Below are positions 33,746 through 48,083 of a stretch of 64,000 bases of DNA, one piece after another. The notes under the pieces are model-generated. The model was not told the DNA's origin, searched no databases, and was given only the letters and a program-made list of their open reading frames with translations. The DNA is from Sarcomyxa edulis (taxonomy: Eukaryota > Basidiomycota > Agaricomycetes > Agaricales > Mycenaceae): NCBI GenBank assembly GCA_009761415.1, contig QUOL01000003.1, positions 930,001 through 994,000 of the forward strand, given 5' to 3'. The translations under genes and the position numbers were made by a program. Within the stretch, counting starts at the first letter, position 1, and each line of letters opens with the position of its first letter.

Positions 33746-35152
33746 TCACTTGGCTTTCCCGAGCTCCTTCAACACGGCTTGGACTTCTGGCTGGACACTC
33801 GCCATCAGGTCCTTTGTAGTCTTGACCGGTTTCCAACCAATTGCTTCTGAGCGTGCATTCTTCCCTCGGCAACGTGCGTTGCTTCCGCCTATTTGACCCT
33901 GTTATTACATCGATGTCAATGGGACGTACAAGGTATGCGGACACAAGCTGAGTTGGGCATGGCCTCACCAATGCCAATCCAAAATACTTCTCGATTTCCC
34001 CCTCGGTATAGGGTGTTGGTTCCAGACTCGTAGACTTCAGTTGTCCGGATTGGACAAGGGCCTTCATAATCTCCTTGCTCAAGTCGTACAACTTATATTC
34101 ACCGTTTTCCGGGATGTAATATCCATTATGGCCATGCCCGATGGTATCAGAGACAGCTGCGTCAAAGAGTTTGATGTAGAAGTCGGCAACTGAGATAGAG
34201 ACCTTTTGTCAATAGGGAAACATCCTGGATACTGGGCACTTACGCTCTTCAATGTCGACGTCACCCCATATGTTTTCGCCTTTGCCTATGATAGCGGCGT
34301 GGCCCCTGTCCAGACTCGTTTTGATAAGTACAGGGAGCCATATGGAGTGAGGATTTTGGATTCCTGATTGGACAAGGGGGCCGGATATCAGCCCATACAC
34401 GACGGGCGGAACGATTATGTACGTCCGCACATATCCTGAGGGTTGTACTCGGTGAGTACTGTGAATCAAAACCAGATCGATATGCAATCGGATACAGACA
34501 GACCTTCCTTATCAGCAGCTTCCACCTCTAAATCAACAGGTCGGTGGATTTGGGTAGGCGCAATTGACGCGATGCTTTCTGGAGAGTCATCCCAAATTTT
34601 GTCGGAGGTATACATTCCATTAGCAGTATCGCCGATGACAGCAGTACCTGACTTGAAGATACGTCAGATAAGTACTGCATGGAGTCCAGACTCGTTGAAA
34701 TATTCACGGTGTGTATAAGAATGGGGGGGATCCCGCTCGTTCCATATTTCCTCTTCAAACCATTGAGAATGGCTTTCGCCGCGGGTACATTATCGCAGTC
34801 AGCCTGGAATTGTGCCGTATGAATGTTGAACCGCGAACGTGAACGACGTCTCTTTCATGGACTCACCGCGGCAATGACGATGTCAGCTTTCGATGAGGCG
34901 TCCTCGAGTTTATCTAAGTCGGCGTAGGATCCTAGGATAGGCTCGACGCCAAAGGCTTTCAATTTATTGGCTTTCTCGGGAGATCGGACAAGTGCTGTGA
35001 TCTTGAAAGACTTCGCATTGGGGTGGTCGAGGAGGCGTGATAGGACAGTCCCACCAATGTAACCTGTCAATATATGAGAATATACATATCGCGATTCTAC
35101 GACAAATGCACTTGCCTGTTGCCCCAGTCAAGAAGATGGACGTTTGATGCAT
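33746..35152 (-). CDS. NmrA-like / extended SDR NAD(P)-binding protein
   Basis: The Rossmann fingerprint is split by the first intron: MHQTSIFLTGATG joins YIGGTVLSRLLDHP. This is followed by FKITALVRSPEKANKLKAFGV, GSYADLDKLEDASSKADIVI and ADCDNVPAAKAILNGLKRKYG. Later exons include YIIVPPVVYGL and HAAIIGKGENIWGDVDIEE, with the C-terminal part ending VQPEVQAVLKELGKAK at TGA 33746-33748. The first intron (35064-35115) has a GCAAGT donor, a typical GC-AG intron. Relatives are atypical short-chain dehydrogenases related to NmrA and HSCARG, some acting as redox sensors and others as reductases. Substrate and role are unknown. A TATAAATA box lies 92 bp upstream. Confidence 0.82.
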
Positions 35153-35243
35153 AACTTCGAAATTGGCACTGCAAGTACAACCACGAGTTCGTAGTCAATT
35201 CGTAGTGCTTTGAGGGGATTTGGAGTAGCTCTTGAGCATGCCG

Positions 35244-35251
35244 TATTTATA
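35244..35251 (-). promoter_or_regulatory. TATA box of the NmrA-like gene
   Basis: The minus strand reads TATAAATA 92 bp upstream of the start codon at 35152. It fits the expected core promoter position. Confidence 0.5.
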
Positions 35252-35577
35252 CTCATGCTCCCATATGATAATGATATGTAGCCTGGAGTCCGCCAGTGTA
35301 GTCTTGGATTATTAAGAGCGTTACATAGACCGATAGAACGGTGATTACTCACAAATTCCACCTTACTGGGAAAATCAGCGAAATTAAACACGGAGAGCGC
35401 TTGGAAACCACCTAAGGGAGTACTCGCTTCATCTAGGAACTTGTTTGTGTTGGTGCTACAACTGCGAGTCATGTTCGTAAACAGAGCCTTCTCTGGCGAC
35501 TATTTGCATGATTGTTAGTTATAACCTGAAATAGCGATTGCTACACTGCTCGAAATAGAGGATGGAATATATCATTC

Positions 35578-36088
35578 ATTTGACATCAAAATCCTCGAAT
35601 ACGGGATCGAGATCGTCAGTGGTGGTCATCCAGAGCCTTACTCGTGTGTTTCCTCTCCCCTTTGAATTACGCAAGACGGTCTTTTCTGCTTCAAAAGATG
35701 CTTGCCAATGGTTACAACTTTTACCTCTAAAGTGGAACTCTGTCCAGAAGGGAAGCAGTATTTGCTGCAGGAAGCCTACGCAAGAAGTCGAGACGAGAAG
35801 CACAGACATTCAAGTGTTTCCAAAGTATGGGGAGGAACACATCTCGTAGTCTGCAGCACGTTTGTGACAAGGCGCGTAGCACATTTGATCGCACAAAGTA
35901 ACCGGGAGGCAAGAGTTCTTCATTGAGATAATCCAAGGAAAGGGCGGCCACGTCTGGAATGTAGGATATCACATATATGAGGATTTCAACAGGGAGCGAG
36001 AGGAGTGTAGCATGACTGATGTTTTGAAGAACGCGTAGTACGGTATGTGCCACTGCCGGGGTCTCTTCACTGTAGAATCTGGAGTCAT
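35578..36088 (-). pseudogene. F-box gene fragment, 3' part disrupted or short
   Basis: A clear F-box lies in one frame: LLSLPVEILIYVISYIPDVAALS...VLRALSQTCCRLRDVFLPILWKHLNV. That frame stops at 35727-35729, soon after the domain. Only a second frame (to 35576), with no recognisable repeats, follows. A possible first exon starts at ATG 36086-36088 (MTPDSTVKRPR), spliced by a GTGGCA..CAG intron, because the open frame at 36053 begins with GTG. Agaricomycete F-box proteins normally have 300-500 further residues, so this looks truncated. The start is only 155 bp from the divergent SLU7 start codon. It could instead be a short real F-box protein. Confidence 0.45.
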
Positions 36089-36242
36089 TTCAGACAGGAT
36101 TCCTCAAGGCAATGTCGGGCATGGTGGAACCCGACACGACGAGAGTTCTGTGTGTTCAGCTTGATGATAGAGGTGCGATCCAAGGGTTCGGCACAGCCAC
36201 GCACTCTCCTTCACAATCCCCATCCGAGGCTCAGTTTCGAAA

Positions 36243-38286
36243 ATGGCTTCAGCTTCAGGTAGGTTACCCCACATTACATTGTATGACTGACTATGTATTG
36301 AACTAAAACCCAGCTATCGGAAAGCTTTCCCGCGAAGAATTTCGTCGTCAGAAAGATCTCGACGCAGCGCGGAAGGCCGGTACAGCACCAGCTGCCCTTG
36401 ACGAGGAAGGACGAGCCATTAATCCTCATATCCCTCGTATGTACCATACTAACATATACTCCAATACCTATTCACCTTCAAAATGACCCTCTTCTCCAGA
36501 ATACATCTCTCAAGCGCCATGGTATCTGGACACCGGTGCCCCTTCCTTGAACCATCAACGTCGTCCAGAGAAGGAGGAAAGTCGCACGAAACTCGATGAA
36601 TGGTATGACAGAGGTGCAAAAGCCGGACCAGCAGCGAAGAAGTATCGCAAAGGAGCATGCGAGAACTGCGGTGCCATGTCACACAAAAAGCAGGATTGTC
36701 TCGAACGACCACGCAAGAAAGGTGCAAAGTTCACTAATAAAGACATTCAAGCAGACGAGGTCATTCAAACAGTCGCAACTGGTTATGACGCTAAACGTGA
36801 TAGATGGAACGGATACGACGTTGCGGAACACAAACGGGTCTACGACGAGTACGAAGCTATCGAGTCTGCGAGACAGAAATTGCGAGAGGAGCAGATTGAT
36901 AATCAGACTACGACGGATCTAGCGGCTGTACGGAAAGTAGCCAAGGCCGGGAAGGCGGAGAATAAGGAGGGTGATGCCGATTTTGGGTCGAGTGACGAGG
37001 AGGATGCGGACGAAGACAAGTATGCTGATGCAGCAGATGCCGTTGGTCAGAAATTGGATGCCAAAACTCGAATCACGGTTCGAAATTTGCGTATTCGAGA
37101 GGACACGGCCAAGTATTTGATCAATTTGGATCCTGAAAGTGCTTATTATGATCCCAAAACGCGTTCCATGCGTGATGCGCCTCTAAAAGATGTCGCACCA
37201 GAAGAAGTGAGTAGGCGTCATATGAGCTCCTCCCCCATGAGATTCCGTTATCTAATCAACTCTATAGGCTGTATTCGCGGGAGACAACTTCTTCCGATAC
37301 TCAGGTGAAGCACCTGAGGTTCAAAAACTCCAACTCTTCGCTTGGCAAGCCGCCGCCCGAGGAAACGACGTACACCTAAACGCCAACCCAACGCAGGGAG
37401 AACTACTCCACCACGAATTCAGACAAAAGAAGGAAGAGCTCAAGGATACCTCCAAAGTCAGTATATTGGCGAAGTACGGTGGAGCCGAGTATCTGGAAAC
37501 GGCACCGAAGGAACTTTTACGAGGACAGACGGAGGAGTATGTCGAGTATTCTAGGACTGGCCAGGTTATCCGAGGACGGGAGCGAGCGAAGGCTAGGTCA
37601 AAGTATCCCGAAGATGGTATGTTTTTTTCTTTCATTTCTTTCACCTAGTGTCGTCAGATTTCTCATCATCTTCGTATTCAACCGTACTAGTCATGGTCAA
37701 CAATCACACTGGTGTATGGGGCTCATGGTACGATCCTGCATCGGGCGCCTGGGGATACGCATGCTGTCATTCAGTCATACATGTCTCGTACTGTTCTGGT
37801 CAAGCTGGTATCGACGCTGCGCAAGCATCCAGCGCACAGAACCTTCTCGCGTCGACGTCTGCTCTCCGTGCACCCTCACCTCCGCCGCCGCCACCGAAAG
37901 CCACTATAATGGACCGTACGGACAGGGATAAAGACAACCGGGATGAACAAGTAGAAGGAGGAAAAGAGAGGGTGGAGCAGAACTTCTCCAAGAAGCGGGT
38001 AGGAGAAGGGGATATCAGGATAGACAAAGACCGACTGGCGCAAGCTATGCAGGAAGAGAAGAAGCGGAAGATGAGAGGTGAGGACGACGATGAGCGGTCC
38101 GGGAAAAAGCGTAAGAATGGACCAGAGAGTGGTAGTCATGATGTAACGGAGGAAGAGCTTGGTACGTTGCTTGTTGTTGCTAGATTTCTGAGCTATAACA
38201 CTGACATCTCGTTTGCAGAGGCGTACCGGATGAACCGACGGATGACGGAGGATCCTATGGCCAATTATGTCGATAACGATATCTGA
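36243..38286 (+). CDS. SLU7: Pre-mRNA splicing factor SLU7
   Basis: SLU7 acts in the second catalytic step of splicing, helping 3' splice site choice. I place the start at ATG 36243-36245. The short first exon (MASASA) is joined by a GTAGGT..CAG intron to [22 protein letters not shown]. Conserved blocks follow: [21 protein letters not shown] and the CCHC zinc knuckle [14 protein letters not shown]. After these come [51 protein letters not shown] and [24 protein letters not shown]. The C-terminal quarter is charged and ends MANYVDNDI. Six or so canonical introns are used. All expected domains are present. Confidence 0.93.
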
Positions 38287-38737
38287 TCCCGAGAAGCCTT
38301 TAATTGCCTCCTCGATGTCTTCGTGTGTATTTTACTTCACCTTGTATGTTCTTTGTAATACTTCCCGTTATTTCATCTGTTTGCCTCAAGGAGTTCGGCA
38401 AGAAGTGATCTTAAAGGCCCTTGAATAACATCGAGTTTTGGATTGAGACGATACGGCCACAGGATGATCATTGAGTACGACTGGTCAAGGTAGGGAAATC
38501 ATCTCCATAGTATTTAGTACTATAGCATCAGCAGCGTACTTGGTATGGATGGACATTAGCTACTGGTAGTATGGGTTGACTTAGCAATATGACTTAGCAG
38601 ACTGGCAGTGACTTTGTAAGTAGTTAGCGCTTAGTCAGCGACCGTCATCAATTTTCACCGTCGAACACAAAGGCCACCCATTGAAAGTGAAGTGAAAGAC
38701 GACCAAGCTCGAAGCTCTTGTGGCTCTGGGTGGGTAG
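38287..38737. other. Intergenic region between SLU7 and ESA1
   Basis: This 450-bp stretch is the 3' flank of SLU7 and the promoter of ESA1. No gene, clear TATA box or repeat is seen. Confidence 0.4.
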
Positions 38738-40632
<1,895 letters not shown>

Positions 40633-41073
40633 CTCGTCAGACGAGTCTTTGTTGAGTTGATACTATTTCTGTGTTTGTATTTTTGGTTAGAACTGTAATT
40701 ATATACCCCTCGTTCTCTTCATCTTTCTCTGTGTGAACCTCAAACTGTTTCTCTTTACTTATGCCGAAGGCATGACTAGCATCGTCTTGTTCTCCGCCAG
40801 TGATGAATCCTGAAGAAAGTCTGGGACGACGAAGATGGACGCGCGTACAGAGGCGCCTCTCTGTCCTTGGGGAATCGCCAGGCCTATCGTCCACGATGGA
40901 GACTTCTGATGACTCAGTTACTATTTTCGGTCTCCTTGGAGTGCTCAATGTACATGTATTCCGGGTCGTGCACTATGTATACATACAGGGGGAGGAGGCA
41001 AAAGTGAAGAAGTGATGCGTGAAACAGAGTACGAAGCTAAAAGCTTATACTAGTAGTATCTTTCCATCTATGT
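40633..41073. other. Convergent intergenic region
   Basis: ESA1 (+) and the tetraspan gene (-) converge here. Short frames on both strands carry no recognisable domain. No terminator motif can be assigned. Confidence 0.4.
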
Positions 41074-41969
41074 TCAGCCTTGAATAGGCTGGTACGCGCG
41101 ATTGCCCGCTGCCCATCTGTGCCCTTTGTCCGCTGAAATACCAGTGGTAATGACGCCCACCGCAGTGACGACTGCTAGGATCCAGGATAGTACATTTAGG
41201 ACGTAGCCAGTGCCTAGAATGTCTCTGGGTCAGCATAAAGCAGTCTTTGAAACATCAATGCAACGAACCTGGTCTGGCTTGTTCGAAAGTAGGGAACTGA
41301 GAGGTACGATACATCTCGGTGACAATTCCAAAAGCTACAATTTGGAAGATGGCTATCACAAAAGCAATGCTTGAGTATGGACTCGATGTTTCCACATTGT
41401 TCAGCCTTGAGACGTACCTTGCAACATCAAAAACGCAGCGATAGCCCTCCATATCCTCCTCCTCCTCGAATGCGTGCTCACCCCGATCAAAATCGAAAAC
41501 AAGGTGATAGAAGCGAAACCAGCAGCCAACTCCGTGAAATACCCAGCGGTAGTCCAGAAGGTACAAAACGCTCGATTCTCCTTTTCGCACCCGTCGGCTA
41601 CTCGAGCTGGGAAGTCTCTACAACTGTATTCGGTGTAGGAGATACGACCTCCATTTGTGGGTGCGGGTATAGAGATGACTTGGCGTTCGCAGCGCTGCAT
41701 TAGTCCGTAGCGGATGGTGACTTTGGTGTGAAGAAACTCGGGGCTTTGGACGATGAGCCTGTAGAGAGGAGTCATTCTGGTCAATGATAGATCTTCTTAG
41801 CTGCTGTAAGTGAGTCCTGACCAGTCAGGACGACGTGCAGATAAGATATTCTGGATAAACATCAAGGTTAATGAGCTTAAATTATGATATATTCCTGCGA
41901 TTGTTCACTCACGAGAAACAATATCAGTGCAACAGCCACAAAAGTGACAACGTACGATGTCTTCCTCAT
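41074..41969 (-). CDS. Predicted four-helix membrane protein
   Basis: Exons join to a protein of about 230 residues. It starts MRKTSYVVTFVAVALILFL (first membrane segment), followed by NILSARRPDWLIVQSPEFL. An extracytoplasmic loop with several cysteines comes next (YGLMQRCE...YSCRDFPARVADGCEKENRAFC). The second segment is FTELAAGFASITLFSILIGV, the third SIAFVIAIFQIVAFGIVTEM, and the fourth VLNVLSWILAVVTAVGVITTGI, with the end at QPIQG. Introns are canonical; one splits the Trp codon of PDW. The topology (four helices, Cys-containing first loop) resembles claudin-like or SUR7/PalI-type fungal proteins, but I recognise no diagnostic motif. Function is unknown; a role at the plasma membrane or endosome is a guess. 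Confidence 0.65.
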
Positions 41970-42254
41970 TTCTGCGTGCGAATGGTGTCAGATTATTGAA
42001 GAGTATTCCCGTCTATCCTGTAGTCTTTAGTATCGATGAACGCTGAAGTTTTACAGTGGACGAAGAAGTAGGAAGGCAAGTTGTTCAATGGACTCGATTC
42101 TTGGATCGAGAACGCGGCCGGGATGCAGCTGTTTTAGTGACGTCACGCGGGAAACTGTGGCGTACCGCTAAGACAGATCAAAGTTGCAAAGTATAAACGA
42201 GTCTATTTTGCTACAAGTGAGCCTTGTGACTTCGAAAGCTACATACATATGCAA

Positions 42255-45200
42255 CTACACCGGTCCATCTCGCCAGTACTGATTTAGCTCGTTCAACTCC
42301 TTCCGTCTAGCATTCTGCAGTAGCGTATTGACCTCCTCGAACCGATGGGGAAGTTCGTGTAGGATGACCAGGGCACGATGGAAGTCTATAGGGTCTTCCA
42401 GATAGTCGGATAGCTTATCTAGAGCAACCTGTACTGTGACAAGCTTCACAATCGTACTGGCGATGTCAAAGATTGTGAGTGGTATAAGGCCATAGCAGCA
42501 TATCGCCAGTGGCATCGCGCGGTTAGTGGCAGCAAGTTCCATAAGAATTTGACCAACGGTATCTTTCAGCTTGTCCGAGTTGTCCCCTAAGTCCACCTCT
42601 AGAACTACATCTCCTGTCTGCTCGTCCATATGGAACATGAAGATGTTGGTGAAATAAGGCATCAGATAGATTCCACAAACGATTCGCTCAAACGAAATCA
42701 GGGACCAGACTGTTGAGATCAGTTGGCCGACCAAGAACGCTGAATAGACTGCACGCAGCATTCGTCCTGCAAAGTAGTCTGGATTATGTGCGGCGAAATT
42801 GTATCGATGCCCCTCGGAGCAGAAGATTCCCAAAGCGACGAGGACCCAAGTCGGAGGGAATGGGCATGCGATGCCCATTATCAAAGCAAGCACAAGTATC
42901 TCGAAGAATGTGTTTGAAGTTGCTGGAAGCTCGAAATCGAATATGAGAATTCCGTGAGGATATGTCTTGCTATAGAGGGCTTTGGGTGGCGTATATAGAT
43001 TGGAACGATTGAATGTACTCAGGGATGCCAGTCCCATTATAACATCATCAGCTGCGAGAGGAGGGATGACAAAAACTATCCACCGTGAAATATTGTGTGC
43101 CATGGATGGAAGGGAGTGCCTAAGAACAGAGAATCCAGGGATGAACTCTATAGAAGCCATGTTCTTCAGAGCTCGTTCGATCACCGGCAAACGTGATAGC
43201 GCACTCATCGCCTGACGAAGAGTTTCACGGTCCCTCGAAGTTTGAGGACCCTCAATCAGTTTTACCATGTACAAGGATAAACCAACCGCAGGTAAAGGCG
43301 GAATGCCCATCCACCATAATAATGACCCGATTTTGTCGATGAGGGATGAAGAGCCTCGAGATTTGCTTGTACTTTGCATATGGACCGTTCGCGCAAGAGT
43401 CGCCACCAGAGATTCCAGAGCAAAAACAATGTCCGTGAATTGTAATGCAAAATCGCGATTCAATTGCAAGACGACGACGTCAAGTTCAGTTTCATCCGTG
43501 GTGAGATTCTCCAATGCAGAATTTAATTGCGATGCGATAGAACAAGCCGCGTTAGATGATCGGAGAAGTTCGTTGTCGAGGACGAGCGAAAGACAGGATA
43601 TCAATGGAAGGCCTCTAGTAGCTTCATACAGATGAGAACGGAAGGTTCCTGAATCAGCAGCCCAAGCCGTAACATGTCTCAACGGTAGCCTTGCTCGAAG
43701 GTTGGGAATCTCATGACTCCGGACTAATTCTCTCCATAACGCCCAAACGAGTACATGGACCTCCATGCTCTCCCTCTCATCTTCTGGTTCCTCCGAGTCT
43801 ACTGGGATGCTATCCACGGTACGTGTAGAGACGTGTTCACAGTGCTGGTATTGGCATCTCCGCTCCAAGTCTCCAAGCATATGGTGAAGTCGCTGTCGAT
43901 GTCGAGCCTCAGTCGTCAATTGACTGAAAGCGGTTAGTAGATCATGAGTGTTGTTGAAAGCGATAAACAGCGACAACCTCTTGAGCTCCCTGACCAGGCG
44001 ATATACTCGCAACCGGTGTCCCACCTGCGAACTCAGTACAGGCAGGCGCAACGACTCCGGCAATTCCAATCCTAGAAACTCCAGAAGTTGCAGCAGTTGG
44101 ATCACCTCCTGCTCCTGTGACTCGTCTAGATAGTCTTCCGTTCCGAGCACCTCCTTGTCGGTGCAACGAAGGTTCATAGAAGTCAAGACTTTATGACACA
44201 CAACCAACGTCTCCGACACAGAAGAGGATCCTAAGATGGTGCAACACGTCGCGAGTAGGTATAAGTGAGTAGAGCCAGGCTGCATAGCATTGTAGAGGTG
44301 TTGAAGGGAAGGGGAAATTGAGTGATCGGCAGTGAAAAAGTCCTTGAGGGACTGATGTACCAGAGCAGCGACTATTTTACCATCGGCATCGGGGCGAAAG
44401 TCAATCAGCATTCCCAGTGCTTGTTTCAGCTCTGCCTCAATATCGGCGATGCGTCTCGACTCCACAAAATCAACATCTCCGGGGTTGATGCTGAGCATTG
44501 TACGCAGAAACTCTGTTGTCATCGCCTCTGGAGATATAGAGTATACCAGCAGCTGTAGAGTCCGGAGAGCTATGATGTTTCGCGTTGGGAAATGTCTGTT
44601 TCGTTCCATAAGGGCTATGAAATATTTATCGTACATTTCGTACAGATTCTTCGGCGAACTAGCGAGGAGATCGTCAATTTCGGCAGGTGAAGAGCTCATG
44701 CTTGCCATGAGTGTGTCCACCAATAGGCGGACATACATGAACATCCCGTCTGCGTGCTCCATGATAAGTTGCTCCAAGTCAGTGCGGTCGCGAAGAGATG
44801 GGATAGCGGTTTTCAACGTCTGAACATTCCCCGACACAAGCTTCTGAATATCATCCTGAGTTGTGTCGATGTCTCCAACTTCCACAGCGGGCCAAGTGCT
44901 GAGAATGGTGTCTATATGTTCCTCCCTCCGGCTGAGGAAAAGAAGCCGCGTATTAGGTTGCGGTAGCTTGGATAGGACTTCAATGAGCTGAGTACTCTCA
45001 TAGTGAGTCTTTCCACTAATGATGAGTGCCTCGCATTCGTCCAAACCGTCGACAATGATGCTATAGAGATGTCATTTGGAAGAGCGATACCGAAGTATAA
45101 TCTGTGCGCACCATAATCTCGTAAAGGATCCCAGGACCAACGATAGACACCATTCTAGATTTCGGACTGAAAACGCGTAATCATGGGATTTGGTCAACAT

Positions 45201-46428
45201 ATAATCCATTAGGGCTTCAAGATGGTTTCGATAGAGTAGGCGGTCCGTCGAGCGGAGAATCTGAACGATGAATGCCTTGAGAATCGACGTCGTCGTTTGC
45301 CTATCTTTATCGTTTGCAGCGCAGAAAAAGTAGAGGACGATCTCATCGTCGGACCTATTCTTCTGAGCCTGTTCTACCATATAAGCCGCGATTGTGCTCT
45401 TTCCAGCACCTGGCTTGCCGTATAGCCAAAGGCGAGTGTCAGTGCCATCAAGCCATCGCTGTATGGTAGGGTGTGATTTACACCATATACATGTATCTTC
45501 AAGCCGGGCCTCGGTCCTCTTTATGAGATCATCTTCATAATTGATCAGGTCTAGTTGGCGAAGAAGAGCATCATATCGAGCATCTATTGGAGTTCATGAG
45601 TAAGGGGATTTACTGCACGCCAACTGGTAAAAAAAAACCTCGTTGATACTTCTGCGACTGCTTGAAATGTTGTGCGATGTTTTCGAAGTCGGCCGAGCGG
45701 AAACTCTTCTCCAAACGTGTCTGAGCATCCTTCAGGCCGGAAAGATCAAGGCCCTTGGTCCATGTCTTCCATTCTTGAGGGTGGATGATGAGCTGAGTCA
45801 CGTAATTCAATCGAGACGAGAACATACGGGACGCTATGATCTTGCTTATATCGGTGAGGAACTTTATGACGTCGCTTAAGGCTCGATGCCCAGGATTTGG
45901 CAGATCTAATGGCCAGTCATGCCCATACATACAAATGCGAGGGAGGTTATCAGCCACGAACACCAAAGATTCAAAGATGACTAGTCGTTGATGAATAAAA
46001 AATGCGCCGAGATATATAAGATGGTCTCGCACTTTCAAAAGCATCATAACGAGCACTAGCCGCCTAACTGAAATTTTGAGAAGGAATGGAGGAAAGGTAT
46101 ACATCTTGATACGTACCTGCAAGAGAATTTTGACGGAGCCCCAAACGATGTTACCGATTGGACCACCAAGCCCCGCGGCGGAATCGATGATGGTGTATAA
46201 GCCTTGAGCTACTCTGTTTACTTTGCTAATCCATTTCTCTACTTTTGTGGGCTTTGAGCTTGTGAGTTTGGGGAATAAATTCTTGAGCGCCTGTTCCAGA
46301 TCCTCCTCGGAAGACTGAAGATCGGCCAACTGCTGCTGTTCGTCTCCGGCAATTGCGGAGAGTTGGGATTTCAGCTCATTACAGAGGACTGTGATGTCGT
46401 TAGCGGTGGCTGCTCCGTTCAAGGCCAT
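42255..46428 (-). CDS. NACHT-type STAND (NLR-like) protein with hydrophobic C-terminus
   Basis: The N-terminal 270 residues (MALNGAATANDITVLCNELK..., then VNRVAQGLYTIIDSAAGLGGPIGNIVWGSVKILLQ) resemble the helical N-terminal domain of fungal STAND proteins. The NTPase follows: Walker A LYGKPGAGKSTIAAYM (near 45391-45424), then Walker B CIIVDGLDECEAL, joined across an intron at about 45062-45124. Next come RLLFLSRREEHI and the winged-helix-like part ending ALVHQSLKDFF. The last 650 residues contain no ankyrin, WD40 or TPR repeats. They carry three or more long hydrophobic stretches (about 42818-42912, 42655-42765 and 42445-42520) that look like membrane helices. About four introns are present. 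The total is about 1,300 residues. Fungal NLRs mediate non-self recognition and regulated cell death; a role here is inferred from the NACHT module only. Confidence 0.8.
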
Positions 46429-48083
46429 AATATGAGGAGGATAGACGGAATCTTAGGTCGGAAGAGAGGGTGCCGATTTAGAAAACCACGAGGCATGCAA
46501 CGATCTGACATCGCTTATGACCATTAGGCAATGATACGCTAACAAGTAAGATTCAAGACATCAAGCAAGTCGCTCAAGAATGAGGACTCACTCAGTTCTA
46601 TCAGGAGCCCTTTAGAATCAACTCAACCCTGTTGATGATTTCTCCATCGCAAAGATCGCAAGATTGTTCGTCCTGACTGTTGAGTCTCAATGGTTGCATC
46701 GTACTTATACGCAAGTCGTCCGTAAGTGAAAGAGTTTGTACGTTCTGAGTACTTTGCAAGCGATTGTAGCGAGATTGGAGAAATAATTCTTCTTGCAGAG
46801 ACTCGAGCTCGAGAGAGAGAAAAATCATGTCACAGGCTGTCGGCGTGACAAATATCCGATGACCGGTGACCGATCGCGCTCTTACCTCTTGTTGACCGGG
46901 AATTTGATTCCGACTTCAGCCATAACACCGTCCCTTCTTACGAGAGAATACGGTTTCTAGCTCCACTTGAGTATCGCTCTGCTCAGGTCTTACCTCGCGT
47001 CAAGGAACTGGCTGTCATAGATCTTTTCTTTCGACCAACCATCATCGAAAATCCTATCTCACTCAATTCAACCCCTCTACTCACGAAAATACTTGCGTTG
47101 TGCTTCGAGGGTTCTACTGATATGGTAGAGCTCTTAAGGGAAGACACGGGGTGTTGGGTGTTGAACGGGGCGGTGGGGGTTTTTTTTTGGTGTTTCTGAG
47201 TGCTGGTGCGATCACGGTGCAGTCGAGCGCGTGGTAGCGAAAAGGTCATTTTGGTCTGGCTGAACTCGTATGGTACCGCGGCTGAACCAGGTGGAGATCA
47301 ATGACTGCTGGGGCCGGCCCTCTCTGTGCATCGTCGTCGACGACGACGGCCCTCTTTCTCTTGAAAAATTGCCCTACGCCCTGACCGCCGGCTTCGGCCG
47401 AATGCGCGCTTTGAATGTTTCAGTCTCCGCTATCCACGGCGCGAGGTTGAAGTTCGTATGTCATGTTTCATGACTTCTGTGTGGACTTCATTAGTTCTTG
47501 TTTCGTGCATCTTTAACTCAAAGGGAAAGATGACGGTGCTACGCTCGCAGAGACCTGGAGAGCAGGGATTTTTGGTGTGGTACTCCGTTGGGGTACTGCT
47601 CGCCCACTGGGTTTTAACTGTGTCTCCGGTGTTTCACAGGGTTTTCTGAGTTCGGTAGTATAGTTTTCAACCCCCCCTAGGTACTGGTGCTCTGTGAGCT
47701 TCTTATAGGTAGTTTAAGGATAACCACCCGTAGATTACCTGCATGTTAGCTTACAGTAAACTGACTGTTCCTGAGTGGGACCCCGTCAGTATAATATACC
47801 TCCTCCTCCTCCTCCTCTGAGCCAAATTTGAGATCTGAGCTCTCGCTCAATTGTCGAGTTTTCGGAAGTTTGGAAATTCTCTATCGCGCCGAGGATATCT
47901 CCGAGTGTAGCATCCAGAGCTCATACTCACATAAATCTTCTCTAGGAACGTTCATTTCTTAGCAAATATCATCATTAGTGCCACTGGTTCATATGATAGT
48001 ACGTTCTTTCCTAATTCTTTCCTGATTTTAAGCTAGCTCTTTCCAAATAGCTCCCAAGCTCTCTGCCTAACTTCAGGGGCTGT
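46429..48083. other. Gene-free intergenic region
   Basis: Short frames on both strands (for example 46601-46828 on - and 47270-47473 on +) show no known domain or credible splice chain. A trinucleotide repeat is present (see separate entry), and a 9-base T run sits in a G/T-rich patch near 47180. Nothing else is supported. Confidence 0.45.
47799..47817 (+). repeat. CCT trinucleotide microsatellite
   Basis: Six consecutive CCT units lie in non-coding DNA. Confidence 0.9.

Noticed and set aside
46601..46828. 75-codon minus-strand frame upstream of the NACHT gene
   Set aside because: Considered as an extra 5' exon of the NACHT gene, but that gene already has a good ATG and typical N-terminal domain start, and no splice join fits.
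47270..47473. 67-codon plus-strand frame with CIVVDDDGPLSLEKL
   Set aside because: It looks protein-like in part, partly because of a CGTCGTCGACGACG palindrome, but there is no flanking exon, domain or promoter to support it.
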